Made by a program: the position numbers and the translations under genes | Notes under the pieces: generated by a model | The model's input: the letters and a program-made list of their open reading frames with translations, nothing else | The model's database searches: none | What the model was told of the DNA's origin: nothing | Part shown: positions 37,052-48,295 of the stretch, piece after piece | Position numbering within the stretch: position 1 is the first letter of the stretch | How the letters are laid out: each line of letters opens with the position of its first letter | Source: Albifimbria verrucaria | Taxonomy: Eukaryota; Ascomycota; Sordariomycetes; Hypocreales; Stachybotryaceae | DNA: 64,000 nucleotides | Reading direction: 5' to 3' | Assembly: GCA_020081605.1 (NCBI GenBank) | Contig: JAHREC010000018.1 | Location: 868,001-932,000, forward strand

Positions 37052-38163
37052 ATGACGCTCCGCGCACTTACTCCCAAGTTCGCCATGTTCGCCGCCCCCA
37101 GAAGGGTTCTTTTCGCGGCCGGTGAGCACGTACCCCGGCATCTGTCGAGGGCGCAGCGCCTGGCTCCGCGCCTGTACTCGACCGACGTCGACGCCAGCTC
37201 CAAGACCGACGATGCAAAGGCCAGCAACGGCGAAGCTACGGCTACCGCCAACGCTACAGGAAACAAGACTGCGGCGCCGAAACAGGCTCCGAGGAGCTCT
37301 CGGACTACCTCCTACAGCAGCGGGTCTCGCAACTCAAGCTCCTACAAAGCTGGGGCTTCCTCTCGCAAGCTGGCGTCCTACTCGAAGCCCGCTGCGCCAT
37401 CCGAGCCCGCCCAGCAGACGGACCTCGAAGACTCTAGCGAGTCGCGTCCTCCCCGCCAGTCCATCTACACGCCGAACCTAGCCCAGTACGACCCGCCCGA
37501 CAAGCTGCCCGAGGATTGCACCGCAAGCTCGCAAGTCGACTGGGCCAACAGCTTCTTTGGCATTTCCGTGCAGCCCGCCACCCACAAGCAGTTCAAGCAG
37601 CTGTCCCAGCCGGTTCATATCGAGGATATCGAGGTCAAGCCCGATGGCGTCATCTACCTGCCCGAGATCAAGTACAGGAGGAAGCTGAACGAGGTTTTCG
37701 GGCCCATGGGCTGGGGTCTGATCCCTAAAGGCGAGCCCGTCGTTGGCTCCAATATTGTCACGAGAGAGTATGCGCTCATCATCAACGGCCGGTACGTTTC
37801 TCTTCCTCCCCGGGCTTATACAGCTCTTGGTTTTATTTAATTCCATATACACCTGTTTCGCCACCAGAACCGTAACCGCTGACCATTCTCTGCAGATTCG
37901 TCTCTCAGGCCCAAGGCGAGAATAACTTCTTCTCCGACGACCAGCTCCCTTCCGCCGTCGAAGGTTGCAAATCCAACGCTCTGATGCGCTGCTGCAAGGA
38001 CCTCGGTATTAGCAGCGAGTTGTGGGACCCCATCTTTGTCCGCTGGTTTAAGAAGAACCATACGGAGCAAGTCTGGGTCGAGCACATGACCACCAAGAAG
38101 AAGAAGAGCTTCTGGTTCAAGAAGGGCGAGGTGGATGTCCCATACCCCTATAAGCTTGCTTAA
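37052..38163 (+). CDS. MGM101: Mitochondrial genome maintenance protein MGM101
   Basis: A single-strand annealing, Rad52-like DNA repair protein of mitochondrial nucleoids. The N-terminal presequence (MTLRALTPKFAMFAAPRRVL..LYSTDV) is followed by a low-complexity Ser/Ala/Thr linker (residues 40-130). The conserved core begins at SSQVDWANSFFGIS and runs through HIEDIEVKPDGVIYLPEIKY, RRKLNEVFGPMGWGLIPKGE, TREYALIINGRFVSQAQGEN, and GCKSNALMRCCKDLGISSEL, ending VWVEHMTTKKKKSFWFKKGE. The intron 37792-37895 splits the Arg codon of INGR/F. About 335 residues; no frame break, so it is one of the clean gene models here. Confidence 0.96.
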
Positions 38164-38626
38164 GATGTTGCAACGGAGGGCTATAAGATTATAAAGGCCG
38201 GCGTGTAGGTGACATATCACCGTGTATATCAATGGGTTGTAAGATAGGTCTTGTGTAAATTACAGGAAAAACGGCGCCGGGCGTGTGTATGGGTTAGTGG
38301 GCACTCTCATAGGATTCGCATACTTCTTGCTACGAGCTACATGTGGTAGATCTCACCGGGCCGAGTGAGTCGGCAAAGCCGTGGAAGCCTTAAATATAAT
38401 TTCTTTGTCACGCAGCCACGTCTTATGTGATTGTACAAGAGTCTCTCACAGATATAAACACCCGCGAAACTCTAGCGGCGCTGCGCCCATGTCCACGTCT
38501 AAAGCCTCAGGGGTCACCATCGAATCGGGCGTTCCCCATGCGTGAGCTAAAATCTGTAGAAAGAAAAACCAATGTACACGCCGTAACTCCGTTCCGTTCC
38601 GTAAACTTGTTGCCGGACTCCAAAAT
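38164..38626. other. Intergenic between convergent genes
   Basis: 3' flanks of MGM101 and the TB2/DP1 gene. Nothing recognised. Confidence 0.5.
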
Positions 38627-39756
38627 CTACCGATCAACACCGGAGCTTGCGGCCTGGTCTGGGTGGCCCGGTCCCAACCAAGAAAGCCACGAACCGCCAG
38701 AGACGTTGCGCCGCCGCACTTCCTCCTCCTCCGCACCGCTCTCGGCCTCGATGTTTTCGAAGTCGACCTCGCTGCGGCTTTTGCTGAGGCCGCTCCAGCC
38801 GCTGACGGCGCTGAGAGGCCGGTGGGCGGCGTCGTCATCGTGGCCGTCGTAAGACATGGACGGGGCGCGTTGTTGGGCGCCTTCGTGCTGCAAGTTCTGG
38901 GCCTCGCGATCGAGTGCAGTGAGCAGGATGTTTAGGCGCTCGCGCTGGGCGGAGATGAAGTTGACCTTCTCACTGTGATCGCGCAGGTGTGGGGAATAAG
39001 CTGGCGAGAACCAGGAACAGGGTCGGCAGCGTTACTGCTGGAGACACCGAGCCCGCCTCCGCTGGTAGCGGCAGAGACGGCGCTGGCGAGGAGGCCAAAG
39101 AGATCGTTTCCGCCGGTGTTGTTGGGGCTAGCCCATCGTGCCGACGGGACGCTAAACCGGGCGAGGAGCGACTGTGTGTAGCTCTGAGGCCCAGTAGGCT
39201 CGGGGGTAGGCGGCGCGGACTCGGCAGGGGCAGGCCGAGGACGTTGGTCTTGACGTACTCGATGGCCTGGCGAATGTAGGCAATACCGGCGGCCTTGAGG
39301 CGGTCGTGGGCGCTGGCAATGAAGTCGTCGATCTGGGTCTCGTTCTCCTCAAGGAAAGGGTGAATCCTCTCCTCATAGATGATGCGAGCTCCCTGTGTCT
39401 GTGGCAGGATCAGGTATAGCAGGAACAGCAGGCGCACGTATCCGTAGAAGGGATCCTGAAGCGTAGGGGTTAGCTCACGAGGCCGTTTGCGGGGTGGTTA
39501 TGCGCCTCACCAGAACAGGATCCACGAGAACCAGCTCTCAACCAGGATGGCGCAGCTGAAGACAACCCAGTACATGAGCCATGGCGTAAGCTGGGCTGGA
39601 TCGGAGGACTTGAGGGCCTTGTAGGAAGCGAATATGGGGAAGAGGAAGGACGCGATGGAGCTGTGGTTATCGCGCGCAGTTAGCCCAGCCCTGCCAGCAT
39701 GACGGCATTTTGGCGGGGCAGACTTACGATAAGAACATGGCCAAGATGTCGAACAT
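38627..39756 (-). CDS. TB2/DP1/HVA22 family membrane protein (REEP/Yop1-like)
   Basis: An ER-shaping hairpin membrane protein family. Exon 1 (MFDILAMFLS, from 39756) joins SIASFLFPIFASYKALKSSD, then PWLMYWVVFSCAILVESWFS, ILFW, and after an intron (about 39460-39515) IPFYGYVRLLFLLYLILPQT, QGARIIYEERIHPFLEENE. The FPxxASYKAL, WLxYWVV and LPQTQGAxxIYEExxxPFL motifs define the family. A long tail follows: ESAPPTPEPTGPQSYTQSLL, a Ser/Gly-rich segment, QRERLNILLTALDREAQNL (possible coiled coil) and an acidic end near NIEAESGAEEEEV, stop at 38627. One-base deficits near 39222 and at the GGGG run 38990-38993 break the tail. About 330 residues, longer than Yop1 (180), matching the larger fungal paralogue. 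Confidence 0.88.
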
Positions 39757-41027
39757 GGCGGTGGGAGATGGGCAGCGCAGGACCTCGGCGAGGACCTCAC
39801 TGCGAGACAGGGAAATTGGGAGACAAAGAGGAGGAGAGAAAGGAAAAGAGGGAAGAGGAATGGCAAGGAGGAATAAAGAAAGCAGCCTGGAGGGGAGACG
39901 TAAGACGGGTGTTTTGAAAGATTTAGGTTTTGGCTGGTCCCGGACAGACCTTGCACGGATAAGGCAGACGGGTTTAGTGAATGACGATCAGCCTCTGGGC
40001 TGCAGCGCGTAGCGTACAATGGTACATCCGTAGTGGTACATCCGTACAGAGTACTAAGGTAGTGGTGTAAGGGTCTTGGGGTCCAAGCCTACTAGAGGTG
40101 GGTAGATAGCAGTCAGTGGCTTGCTGAAAGACGCCCACTCCGCTAACACGGCCTTCTTTCAGGCGACGCAGACGGCCCTACAGCACGCACCGCATGGGGA
40201 TGGCTAGCGTCCATGGCACATGTACAGTGCAAGTGCAGTACCAGCCCGCAGGCATGACAGCCAGGGTGGGGCCCTTCTTGCGCTCTTAGTGCCTTGCCAT
40301 TTCGGGACGGAGCACGAGGTCACGAACCACTGGCCCGGACATGGCTTTTGGCCTCAGCACCAGCAAAAGCATCTGCCTGAAAGGGAGCAGGATCGCCTTG
40401 ATGCGAACGGCTCCCCTCGTGACGTGCTGTCTCTGCCTTCCTTAGCGCTTCTGTCGCGCATCTCCGATCTTGCTCGAACGCCATTCCCGTGTGACTCGGT
40501 CGGTCGGTCGTGCAACGGAGGAGCACATTGGCGGTTACAGATCTCGTCATCTGCCCTCTGCCTGGAGACATAAGACACTGACGATCCCCGGGCTAGAGGC
40601 TACTGATGCTACTTTGTGAGCGCCCGGAGTGATCGCTGTCACAATCGCCATGACGTCGCTGGCTGCGGGCAAGCTTTTGATCTTCGCCGTGCTATGGATG
40701 GCAATCGACAGCTACTGAAAGGCAGATATTAATGAGACGCTGCTCGCTGCTCGCCTCAATGTCTCAATGTCGGCCTCTTAAACGACCGTCCGACGTCAAA
40801 GTACCAGCAGCCTGGTCTTGGTCCGTTGTCGTTCGGTGTAAGCTTCGGCTGTCGCTGCCCGGCTACTGACGGTCCCAACGTTAGCGCTGCCACACCTGTC
40901 GCAGATGATGAAGCGAGTCCTGGTCGACATGGAGAGGCTCATGCTTCTCGAACAGGTTGGCGGGAGCCCTGTGTCTGAGAAGACGTGACAGCCTGCAGCA
41001 GCGTCAGGGCGCGTACGGACCTCCCGT

Positions 41028-41048
41028 CAGCCAGCCAGCCAGCCAGCC
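41028..41048 (+). repeat. CAGC tetranucleotide repeat, five units
   Basis: Five perfect tandem CAGC units in intergenic DNA. Confidence 0.9.
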
Positions 41049-42016
41049 ATTCTGCGGATGACGCGCGACTGCATCTCGCAACCTGAACTGGGCACGCTGA
41101 CCGTGATTCCGATGCCAAGTTGCCCCAGCATCGCACTCAGAGTTGCTATCTTCGCATCTAGGACTTGAACGCACTGCCGGCCAGGATAGACACTGCGATA
41201 CATATTGCGATGCGACTCAGACAATATATAATACGGGCAAGATTAGAAACCAGTCGCATTCGGCAATCTCACTTGCATGGCACAGGCCAAGCCGCTGATC
41301 TCTTCGACGTAGCCTATCCTCGGGAGCAGGCGCTAGAAAAAATCATCCGTCGGCGACGATCTGCTGGATCAAGCACCGATCCTCGACAAGGATGAAGCTA
41401 CCAGAATAGCAAGATCGACCTGCCAAAGCCGCGGCGGATTGAAAAGAATGCACAAAATGCTCGAGACCAGCAGAGCAAGTGCAAGGACCCGGCCTCCCGG
41501 TGCCGACGTCCCGATATGGCTGCCAGTTCCAACCTCTTCAACCGCCTGACCTCCGGACTTTTGCCCCTTTGCTCTGCATCGACTATGGGTTGTCATGACG
41601 CTTTCGATGCTGTCCCGTCAAGGAATCCTCGTGCCGCTTCCCTTTTCGCCAGGTTCCTTTTGTAGCTATTGCTTCTGTTCTACCCTCAAAGATGAAGGAC
41701 CCGCCCCTAACTAGTTCCTGTTGAAGGCAACCCCGGTTTTCTCGGAGCCACCCGGCCGAGGTCCGCTTCCGGAATATCGCATCCCCAGGTTATATTGGTC
41801 CAGTACCATCGGACCACTCAGAGCCCCTCGCCTAGATTGCTTTGCCCTCTTTAGTGAGCGTGACAGGCTGGGGCTGTCGGAGCTTGTGGTGCGTCGGGAC
41901 AAGATGTGATTCGCCTGCGCCTGCGTGCGAGGTGAATTGCTGGGAAGTCGTGACGGCCTCGTTGGCTGGCTTGGGCACAGAACCAGGTTTACGCTCGGTC
42001 CCATGGCCAGCGAATG

Positions 42017-42055
42017 CTGGGGTGGGGAGGAGAGAGGGCAGACGATAGCCCGGGG
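42017..42055 (+). promoter_or_regulatory. Cluster of three CreA-type SYGGRG sites upstream of the LPMO
   Basis: CTGGGG (42017-42022), GTGGGG (42022-42027) and CCGGGG (42050-42055) match the carbon-catabolite repressor consensus, 125-160 bases upstream of the ATG; a TATA-like CTATAAG follows at 42076. LPMO genes are usually glucose-repressed. The consensus is short, so this is suggestive only. Confidence 0.45.
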
Positions 42056-42178
42056 AGGAGGCTTAGAAAACTCGACTATAAGAAGAGTGGTCCGCATCGT
42101 TACCTCCTGATGGGAAGCTGTCAAGCCACACTTTCTTTCGTTGCTCTTCAAACCTCGTCAGTCACTTCAATCGACGCT

Positions 42179-43319
42179 ATGAAGGTTAACACTCTCTCTA
42201 TCCTCGCGGCCCTTGCCGTCGAGCAGGTTGCTGCCCACGCCACCTTCCAGCAGCTCTGGGTCAACGGTCAAGACCTGATAAGTCCCCCTCACATCTTCTG
42301 TTGAAGCTGTCTTTGACTAACAAGCTGTGCACGGCACTCAGTGCGCTCGTCTCCCTCCTAGCAACAGCCCTGTCGACAATGTATCCAGCAACAACCTGCG
42401 TTGCAATGCTGGCACCAGCCCTGCTTCCGTCAAGTGCCCCGTCAAGGCCGGTGATACCGTGACTGTCGAGATGCACCAGGTATGTTTTTGTGTTCCTCTA
42501 CAAACCTGACCTCTTACTCCATTCACTCTGTGACCAATCATCTCCCTTGCTAACACACATTCCCAGCACAACTCCCGCTCTTGCACCGAGGAGGCCATCG
42601 GTGGTGCTCACTACGGCCCCGTCCTGGCTTACCTGTCCAAGGTCGACGACGCCCGCACCGCCGACGGTTCCAGTGGATTCTTCAAGATCTACGAGAACTC
42701 GTGGGCCAAGGCCCCTGGCAGCAACAGTGGTGACTCCGACTACTGGGGCACTAAGGACATGAACAAGTGCTGTGGCCGTGTTGATGTCAAGATCCCTCCG
42801 ACATCGCCCCTGGCGACTACCTCCTCCGTGCTGAGGCAATTGCTTTGCACAGCGCTTCCGCCTCTGGTGGTGCTCAGTTCTACATGACCTGCTACCAGCT
42901 CACCGTCACTGGTGGTGGCAGCGCGTCTCCCGCCACTGTGCGCTTCCCTGGTGCCTACGCCTCCGGCGATGCAGGCATCTATGTCAACATCCACGGCGCC
43001 CTCAGCAGCTACAAGGCTCCTGGCCCAGCCGTCTACTCCGGCGGTACCACCAAGGTCGCCGGCTCGGCCTGCACCGGCTGTGAGAACACCTGCCAGGTCG
43101 GCAGCGGCCCCATCTCCTCGATTGTCCCCCGTCCCAGCCCTCAAGCACCAACGGCGGCCAGCCCCAGCCCTCGTCCACAGGCGGCGGTAACCCTCCCAGC
43201 GGCTGCACCGTTCAAGCATACAGACAGTGCGGTGGTCAGGGCTGGACCGGCTGCACCACTTGTGCCACTGGTCGCTGCGTTGCCGTCTCCCTCCATGGTA
43301 CTCCCAGTGCCAGAATTAA
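42179..43319 (+). CDS. AA9 lytic polysaccharide monooxygenase with C-terminal CBM1
   Basis: A secreted copper enzyme that oxidatively cleaves cellulose. The signal peptide MKVNTLSILAALAVEQVAA leaves His as mature residue 1 (HATFQQLWVNG), the copper-brace histidine; the second is in EEAIGGAHYGPVLAYLSKV (about 42612). Further motifs: CARLPPSNSPVDNV, FFKIYENSWAK, APGDYLLRAEAIALHSA and GGAQFYMTCYQLTVTGGG. A Ser/Pro/Gly linker leads to a cellulose-binding CBM1 (CTVQAYRQCGGQGWTGCTTC.. to YSQCQN). Intron 2 is 42480-42566. Intron 1 (about 42290-42340) lacks an obvious strong donor; the acceptor CAG before TGCGCTCGT is good. One-base C deficits lie at 42794-42796, 43138-43140 and about 43288, the last inside CBM1. 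Identity is firm. Confidence 0.94.
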
Positions 43320-44328
43320 GCTGCTGAAAAATAAAGCATTGAAGCTGAAATTGCGGAAAGCCTGCGAAGGGCAGTCACTCGTTATGGACATAGTAGCATG
43401 CAAAGGTCGAGGCTTTGAATCGTCTGCATAACGTTAGGCCTACTGTAAATACTTTTTACCTGTACATAGTTTAACATTTATAATGGCCAGTCCACCCCGT
43501 GAGCTTCTCGTCACGGCCCAACCTTTTATCCTGAGGACCTGTCCTGTGAAACGAATTGCAGCTTGTTCTCGACATTATTTGACCTTGATAATATAGTTTT
43601 CATCTCAGTTGACTGCTTATTTCTAATTGACGACGCTTGGGCTATGGCTACCGAATCTCGATTAATGCTGTTGACCCAGCTTGGGCGAAAAATCCATGTT
43701 CTGTGCGATGATGAATTTGCGTACTCTCAAAAGAGTCCTGAGTCTATGGTTTAAGCTAACCAGTGCTTCTATATCATGAGAGACGAGCCCGAGCGCTGTA
43801 GCTGTAAGATGACATCAACGCCAAACCCTGGAATGGTTTTTGAAGTTTCCGAAATTGAAGTTAACAATTGGGCTTTAGATCCTAGCGCAATCTCTTCGAA
43901 AGGCCACAAAGAAAGCATTTTACAGTGCTGATCCATTTCGAGTTCTGGGTTACATATGCTAAGATACATGAGATTGAATGCAATTAATGTCTTCGTCAAG
44001 GATTCCTTGTTTATTGCACGGTGATCTTCTCCTAAAGACATGCACAGACGTCACTGGGTTGCAATATGCAGGCAATGGCATCCCAGAGCCTCATTTTGTC
44101 TTGGCACATAGATAAATTGTAATATGCTTAATTCCCCGTCTCTTATGTGGCTTATCTATTGTGATTAAAATCTGGTGATACTCTCTGTCAATTAACGACA
44201 AGCCGTTGTTTTCCGCAATATGTGAGTGACTATAACTCGAAACAACTCCCAATCCACTCCTGGCTAGGCTTCGAGACACACCTTTGAGACTGGACTGATC
44301 CTCACGTTAGCTGAGTGCAACAGCGGTA
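43320..44328. other. Intergenic, 1 kb, AT-richer
   Basis: LPMO 3' flank and upstream flank of the next ORF. The short ORFs look random; composition becomes noticeably more AT-rich from here to about 51 kb. Confidence 0.45.
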
Positions 44329-44829
44329 ATGCCTTACGCTTCTCTTACACAGAAAGACCAGACGGCAAGCAAGATCCCGGCTCCTGGACCATGTGGAACT
44401 GGCGCCTTCTGTCCTTCGGGTGGTTACTCAACCGTTGTGTGCTGTCCGATCATGATTATTGTCTATCCGCCATACCTAGCTATCAAAGCAATTATTGAAA
44501 AGAGGCGAGAGAAAAAAGAGGCCGCAGCAAAGAGGGACCAGGAGAAACGCTCCGAGACTGACGCAGGGACAAGTGTGGAGCGCGACCAGCATCGAGGGCA
44601 GAAGTTAGAACACGAGTCTTCTGGTGGCAGCGAAATGAAAACAAACACAACTAACAAGGTAGAGGTTGATGCTAGGTCAGAGTCTCATCCTGGAAGAGAA
44701 GTTACGAATGACAACCCTCGCATCTGTAGTCGTGAGTGTCCTGGATATCACCAGCCAAAGTGTCCAGCGCACGACCGGGAGGAACCTAAGCGAGACCGAT
44801 CTGCTAGTCCTGGATCACTCGCAGTCTGA
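44329..44829 (+). CDS. Hypothetical small membrane-anchored, highly charged protein, 166 aa
   Basis: I do not recognise a named family. Residues 1-35 are Pro/Gly/Cys-rich (IPAPGPCGTGAFCPSGG). A hydrophobic stretch with a Cys pair follows (YSTVVCCPIMIIVYPPYLAI, about 33-52), consistent with one membrane anchor or palmitoylated segment. Then comes a strongly basic/acidic helix (KAIIEKRREKKEAAAKRDQE) likely to form a coiled coil, a polar low-complexity region, and a Cys/His cluster near the C-terminus (ICSRECPGYHQPKCPAHDRE). Single exon with no frame break. The anchor-plus-charged-helix layout resembles small fungal membrane-associated proteins, but no function can be assigned. Confidence 0.5.
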   Translation: MPYASLTQKDQTASKIPAPGPCGTGAFCPSGGYSTVVCCPIMIIVYPPYLAIKAIIEKRREKKEAAAKRDQEKRSETDAGTSVERDQHRGQKLEHESSGGSEMKTNTTNKVEVDARSESHPGREVTNDNPRICSRECPGYHQPKCPAHDREEPKRDRSASPGSLAV

Positions 44830-45148
44830 TTAATAAAAAGAGAAGATTAATGAATTGACATTTCATATTACAAATGATGAAGTATACCCAAACAGAGCAA
44901 GCACTGTTTACAGGCGTCCTTCGTGTTTGGAGTTTTGACCACCCTGCTCTAACCTTCATATCACAACCACTGACCGTAATACTACTAAGCCTTGATTACC
45001 AACGAGAGCTATATGTTATGAAGGAAAACTAAGAAGAGACAGATATCGTTCCATAAGTGGGGTGAGCCTTGTCATGAAGGATGTCGCATGCTCCAAGCCG
45101 TTGAAATGAATACTCCCTACTTATACTTTTGCAACACGAGGATCTATC
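44830..45148. other. Intergenic upstream of 5S rRNA
   Basis: AT-rich sequence; nothing recognised. Confidence 0.5.
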
Positions 45149-45267
45149 ACATACGACCATAGGTGCATGAAAGCATGGGATCCCGTCCGCTCTCCCTTAA
45201 TTAAGCATGTAACCGGCAGATTAGTAGTTGGGTCGGTGACGACCAGCGAATACCGGCTGTTGTATGT
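45149..45267 (+). rRNA. 5S ribosomal RNA, divergent dispersed copy
   Basis: Starts ACATACGACCATAGG and ends GTTGTATGT, whose termini pair as helix I. The hallmark TCCCGTCCGCTC, TTAAGC, TTAGTAGTTGGGT and CCAGCGAATACCGGCTG blocks are present. Compared with the usual Pezizomycotina 5S there are many substitutions, several of which look compensatory: the GGTGGGTGACCACC hairpin reads GGTCGGTGACGACC, and the helix around GCATG pairs with CATGT. The length of about 119 nt is normal. Filamentous ascomycetes carry dispersed 5S genes of several sequence types. It may be a functional variant or a young pseudogene. Confidence 0.85.
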
Positions 45268-45271
45268 TCTC

Positions 45272-45277
45272 TTTTTT
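45272..45277 (+). terminator. RNA polymerase III terminator of 5S rRNA
   Basis: A run of six T four bases after the 5S 3' end, which argues that this copy can still be transcribed and terminated. Confidence 0.75.
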
Positions 45278-45743
45278 GCTCGATCCATCTTTTTAGTCCC
45301 GTAGCCTAGGCGCGAAAGATACCCACATTCTCCTGAACATATTTCTTCAGGCCAATTATACTTGGCTATCAGAAAGTTCTTGTTCTCAATGAAGAGAATA
45401 CTAAGCATTGGTGAAAGATGGACTATAGTTTTCCTGGTTTATGAGCAGTCCGTAGGGTGCGAGTCCTGATCACATTTTCTTAACTTCCACTCCTGCGGAT
45501 GAATTGGTCACACATTGAAGATATGGCTTTGAACTGCTTGCATCTAATCGGTCATCTATTCAAATTCTTGTCTCTAATAAATACAGACCTTGGAAGTATA
45601 GACGGATGTTAAAGAAGTTGAGTATTATGAGCTGAGTAAAGACTTCTATCATATCCCCAAATACATAATATACAGCCACTCTTATATAAATTGCGCCTTT
45701 CTCACTGTTAGTACGGCCAAAACTCTAACCTGTCCGAATAATC
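45278..45743. other. Intergenic, AT-rich
   Basis: 3' flank of the monooxygenase; nothing recognised. Confidence 0.5.
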
Positions 45744-47522
45744 TCAAAACCTCGCTTTGGTAGCATATGCTGATTGACCAAGAATCTCTGGGAACAGAGA
45801 CCTCGCGTTATCTGGCGCTTTAACCGCCCTCCATGCTATAAACCCATCTGGACGGATCAAAGCAGCACCTGAAACATCAAGTCCGAAGGAGTTGTTAAAG
45901 CTACCAGACACAGCCTCTATGTAGTCGGTGCCAATGTGAACAAAATCACATTTCACCCCAGTCTTGTTTGAGGCGTGCTCTGTTGTTTCTCTCCATGCTT
46001 CATCTGTTGATACCAACACCCAGCCCATTCCGAAAATATCAAGGCTAGATATCTCAGTGACATCGTTGGCCTTGTTTAAAACGATGTGTGTTGCTCGTGT
46101 TCCGGGTTGGCCATTCCATTCATCTGGTCGCTTGGCAGGGGTAGAGTTTCTGCATCCGCGTCCCCAATAATGCTCCCCGAGCGATATAGCTGACCAAACT
46201 CCATTGCCATATCGTCGATTATACCAGTGTTTTTGCCACTCCATTCTCTTTCTTCAACATATCGCCTATAGTCCTCCCTTCCAAAAATTTGGTCGTGCCG
46301 AACCAATGCCACGGGCCTGCGTTCTGCATCGTATGTTTCAAGAAGTTGCTCACTAGATGTGCCATTGAGCACGGCGGCGAGTTTCAGGCAATGTTGTGTG
46401 CATCAGCAATGCCAGTGTTGGCACCGTAGCCGCCCCGATTTGGGGAAGAGTATGAGCTGCGTCGCCGGCAAGGAAGACACGGCCCGACGAGAAAGTGTCA
46501 GCTATAAAACCCGCAATAGACCATTGACCGGTAGTGATTATAGATATGTCATCGTCACTTAAGTCGTCGATACCTGCTGCTTTACGGATCCGAGCCTTCT
46601 GAGTCGCTTCATCCATGTAAGCATCGCCATCCTCATTCCACATGAGGGCCCACCTCCGGTCGCCATATGTGGTCATGAAAGCTTCGAATCCATCGTCACG
46701 ATCCTGAATTTGAAACTGCACATACCCTCGTTCAAGAAAATGGTCAATTTGTGGGCAGCGGAAGAGTATACTCCGCAAGTTACGGAGGTGGCCGACGCCT
46801 TGGCGGTTGATGCCGAGCTTTTCACGTATGGGGCTGCGGCCACCGTCACAGGCGACAAGATACTTGCCTCGGATTGTAAATTGTTCGCTATCTGGACCAA
46901 CAATTGTGACTGTTACACCACTTTCATCCTGTTGCCAGTCTTCAACTGTATGTCCGAGGCGTAGGTCAGCTCCTCGTTCAATGGCACTAGTGCGAAGTAC
47001 AGGTTCGATCTTGTCCTGTGCTGTAGCCACTCCCTCGACTGGGGAGAACTTTTTATCTTGCTCCACTGGTTTCATATGTGAGTTCCTTTGAGGTGATTGG
47101 ACTGGCTTTTTGGTCCAGTCCTGCTCGCGATGCCATTTTCCAGCAAGGCTCTCGACAATGATACGACGAGGCGGGCCGTCACCTCTACCTATGGGTTGCG
47201 GCAGCTGCTTCTCTATGCCAACAGAGCGAAGAAGTTCAATAGTACGCGCTGTATAGCCAATCGCACGGGGGTGAGCAGAACTGTCAGGGTGGCGCTCAAG
47301 GAGAATGACTGGTACTTTCCAGTGAGAGAGGAAGAGCGCGGTTGACAAGCCGACCAGGCTTCCTCCCACCACGATGACAGATGTATCGTATGGAGTAGTC
47401 ATTGCAGCTCTATAAAATAATTTGCAAGAGGGTTTGTATCCTGAAAGTAAAAGAGAATGTGATTTAGTGAGAGGTGTGGGTCGCTTTGAGAGGGAAGCAA
47501 ATAGCCGGGTTGAAAGAGGCAT
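45744..47522 (-). CDS. FAD-dependent aromatic monooxygenase (PheA/TfdB-like)
   Basis: A flavoprotein hydroxylase of the p-hydroxybenzoate hydroxylase fold, using NAD(P)H and O2 on an aromatic or polyketide substrate. The dinucleotide-binding start is SVIVVGGSLVGLSTALFLSH, with ERHPDSSAHPRAIGYTARTI after it. The second FAD/NADPH motif is VACDGGRSPIREKLGI, and the third is GRVFLAGDAAHTLPP followed by GANTGIADAHNIAWKLA. The C-terminal thioredoxin-like part (SLDIFGMGWVLVSTDEAW, LIRPDGFIAWRAV) ends at 45744. The N-terminal 40 residues (MPLSTRLFASLSKRPTPLTK..) resemble a mitochondrial presequence; a second possible start is MTTPYDTS. One-base deficits lie around 46436-46445, 46384 and 46138-46141. 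Third-position G/C is lower than in the left-hand genes. Natural substrate unknown. Confidence 0.88.
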
Positions 47523-48295
47523 GTGGAAGAATCACAACTTGGCCTGGGAGTGAAAGATGCTGATATTTAACTGCATTTATTACCTAGAGGCTTGTGTATC
47601 GTGTTAGTCGTATAAAGCGCCGTGTTATGGCTGATAGAGTTATCTGCGCTCCCGAAGTAGTGACTGGGCGGATCCGGCTTGGCGATCTCGGTCCCGAGCG
47701 GGTGGATACCCGCTTCAGACGGGGTTTCGGAAACAAACTCGGTTGTTGTACAGGTGCAACGAACATAACAGAACGATATGAACAAGCCCGAACCTCCATG
47801 ACGGCGTTATCAGGACAACTCGGAACACGAGTCTTTGTCAAAGAGTGAACTAGTACGATCATAGTGGAGAAATCGCACTTTCAGCTGTTGTTGCCTGGGC
47901 AGTCATATCATACACATTTTGATTAGACATGTAGATACAACATTTCATGCTGTGGACATCGTCATGATGGGAACCACAGTGGTGAAGTGAACATCTGCTA
48001 GCATTTTGGATCCAACGAAAGCCAGTCTGACTTCCATGGAAGATTGCAGCGAGTGGTCAAGTGCTGAAATCGTCAAGCTTTTTGCTGGTATGAGTCGGGT
48101 TAGAGTTGGATATAGGTCTATTTACCTACGCTCCCAGTATTATTGTGGGAAAATCGCCAAATATTTCTCCATGATTGCTGCGTAGATCTTAACATGAAGA
48201 CCAAGGATGACAGTATTGAAATTGTAATTGCTCTCTAGGTTCTATCCTCAACCATTCCTATAAGTCAGACCGAATCTCATAAAATTGTTGCCCAT
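47523..48295. other. Intergenic, 0.8 kb
   Basis: Promoter of the monooxygenase and 3' flank of the SDR gene. An 84-codon ORF at 47594-47848 has no recognisable domain. Confidence 0.45.

Larger units (their letters stand above)
39757..42178. other. Intergenic, 2.4 kb, divergent genes
   Basis: Promoters of the TB2/DP1 gene and the LPMO. No coding gene recognised. A CAGC repeat and a CreA-type site cluster are listed separately. Confidence 0.5.

Noticed and set aside
47594..47848. An 84-codon ORF between the monooxygenase and SDR genes
   Set aside because: Basic, low-complexity composition and no recognisable domain; probably random.
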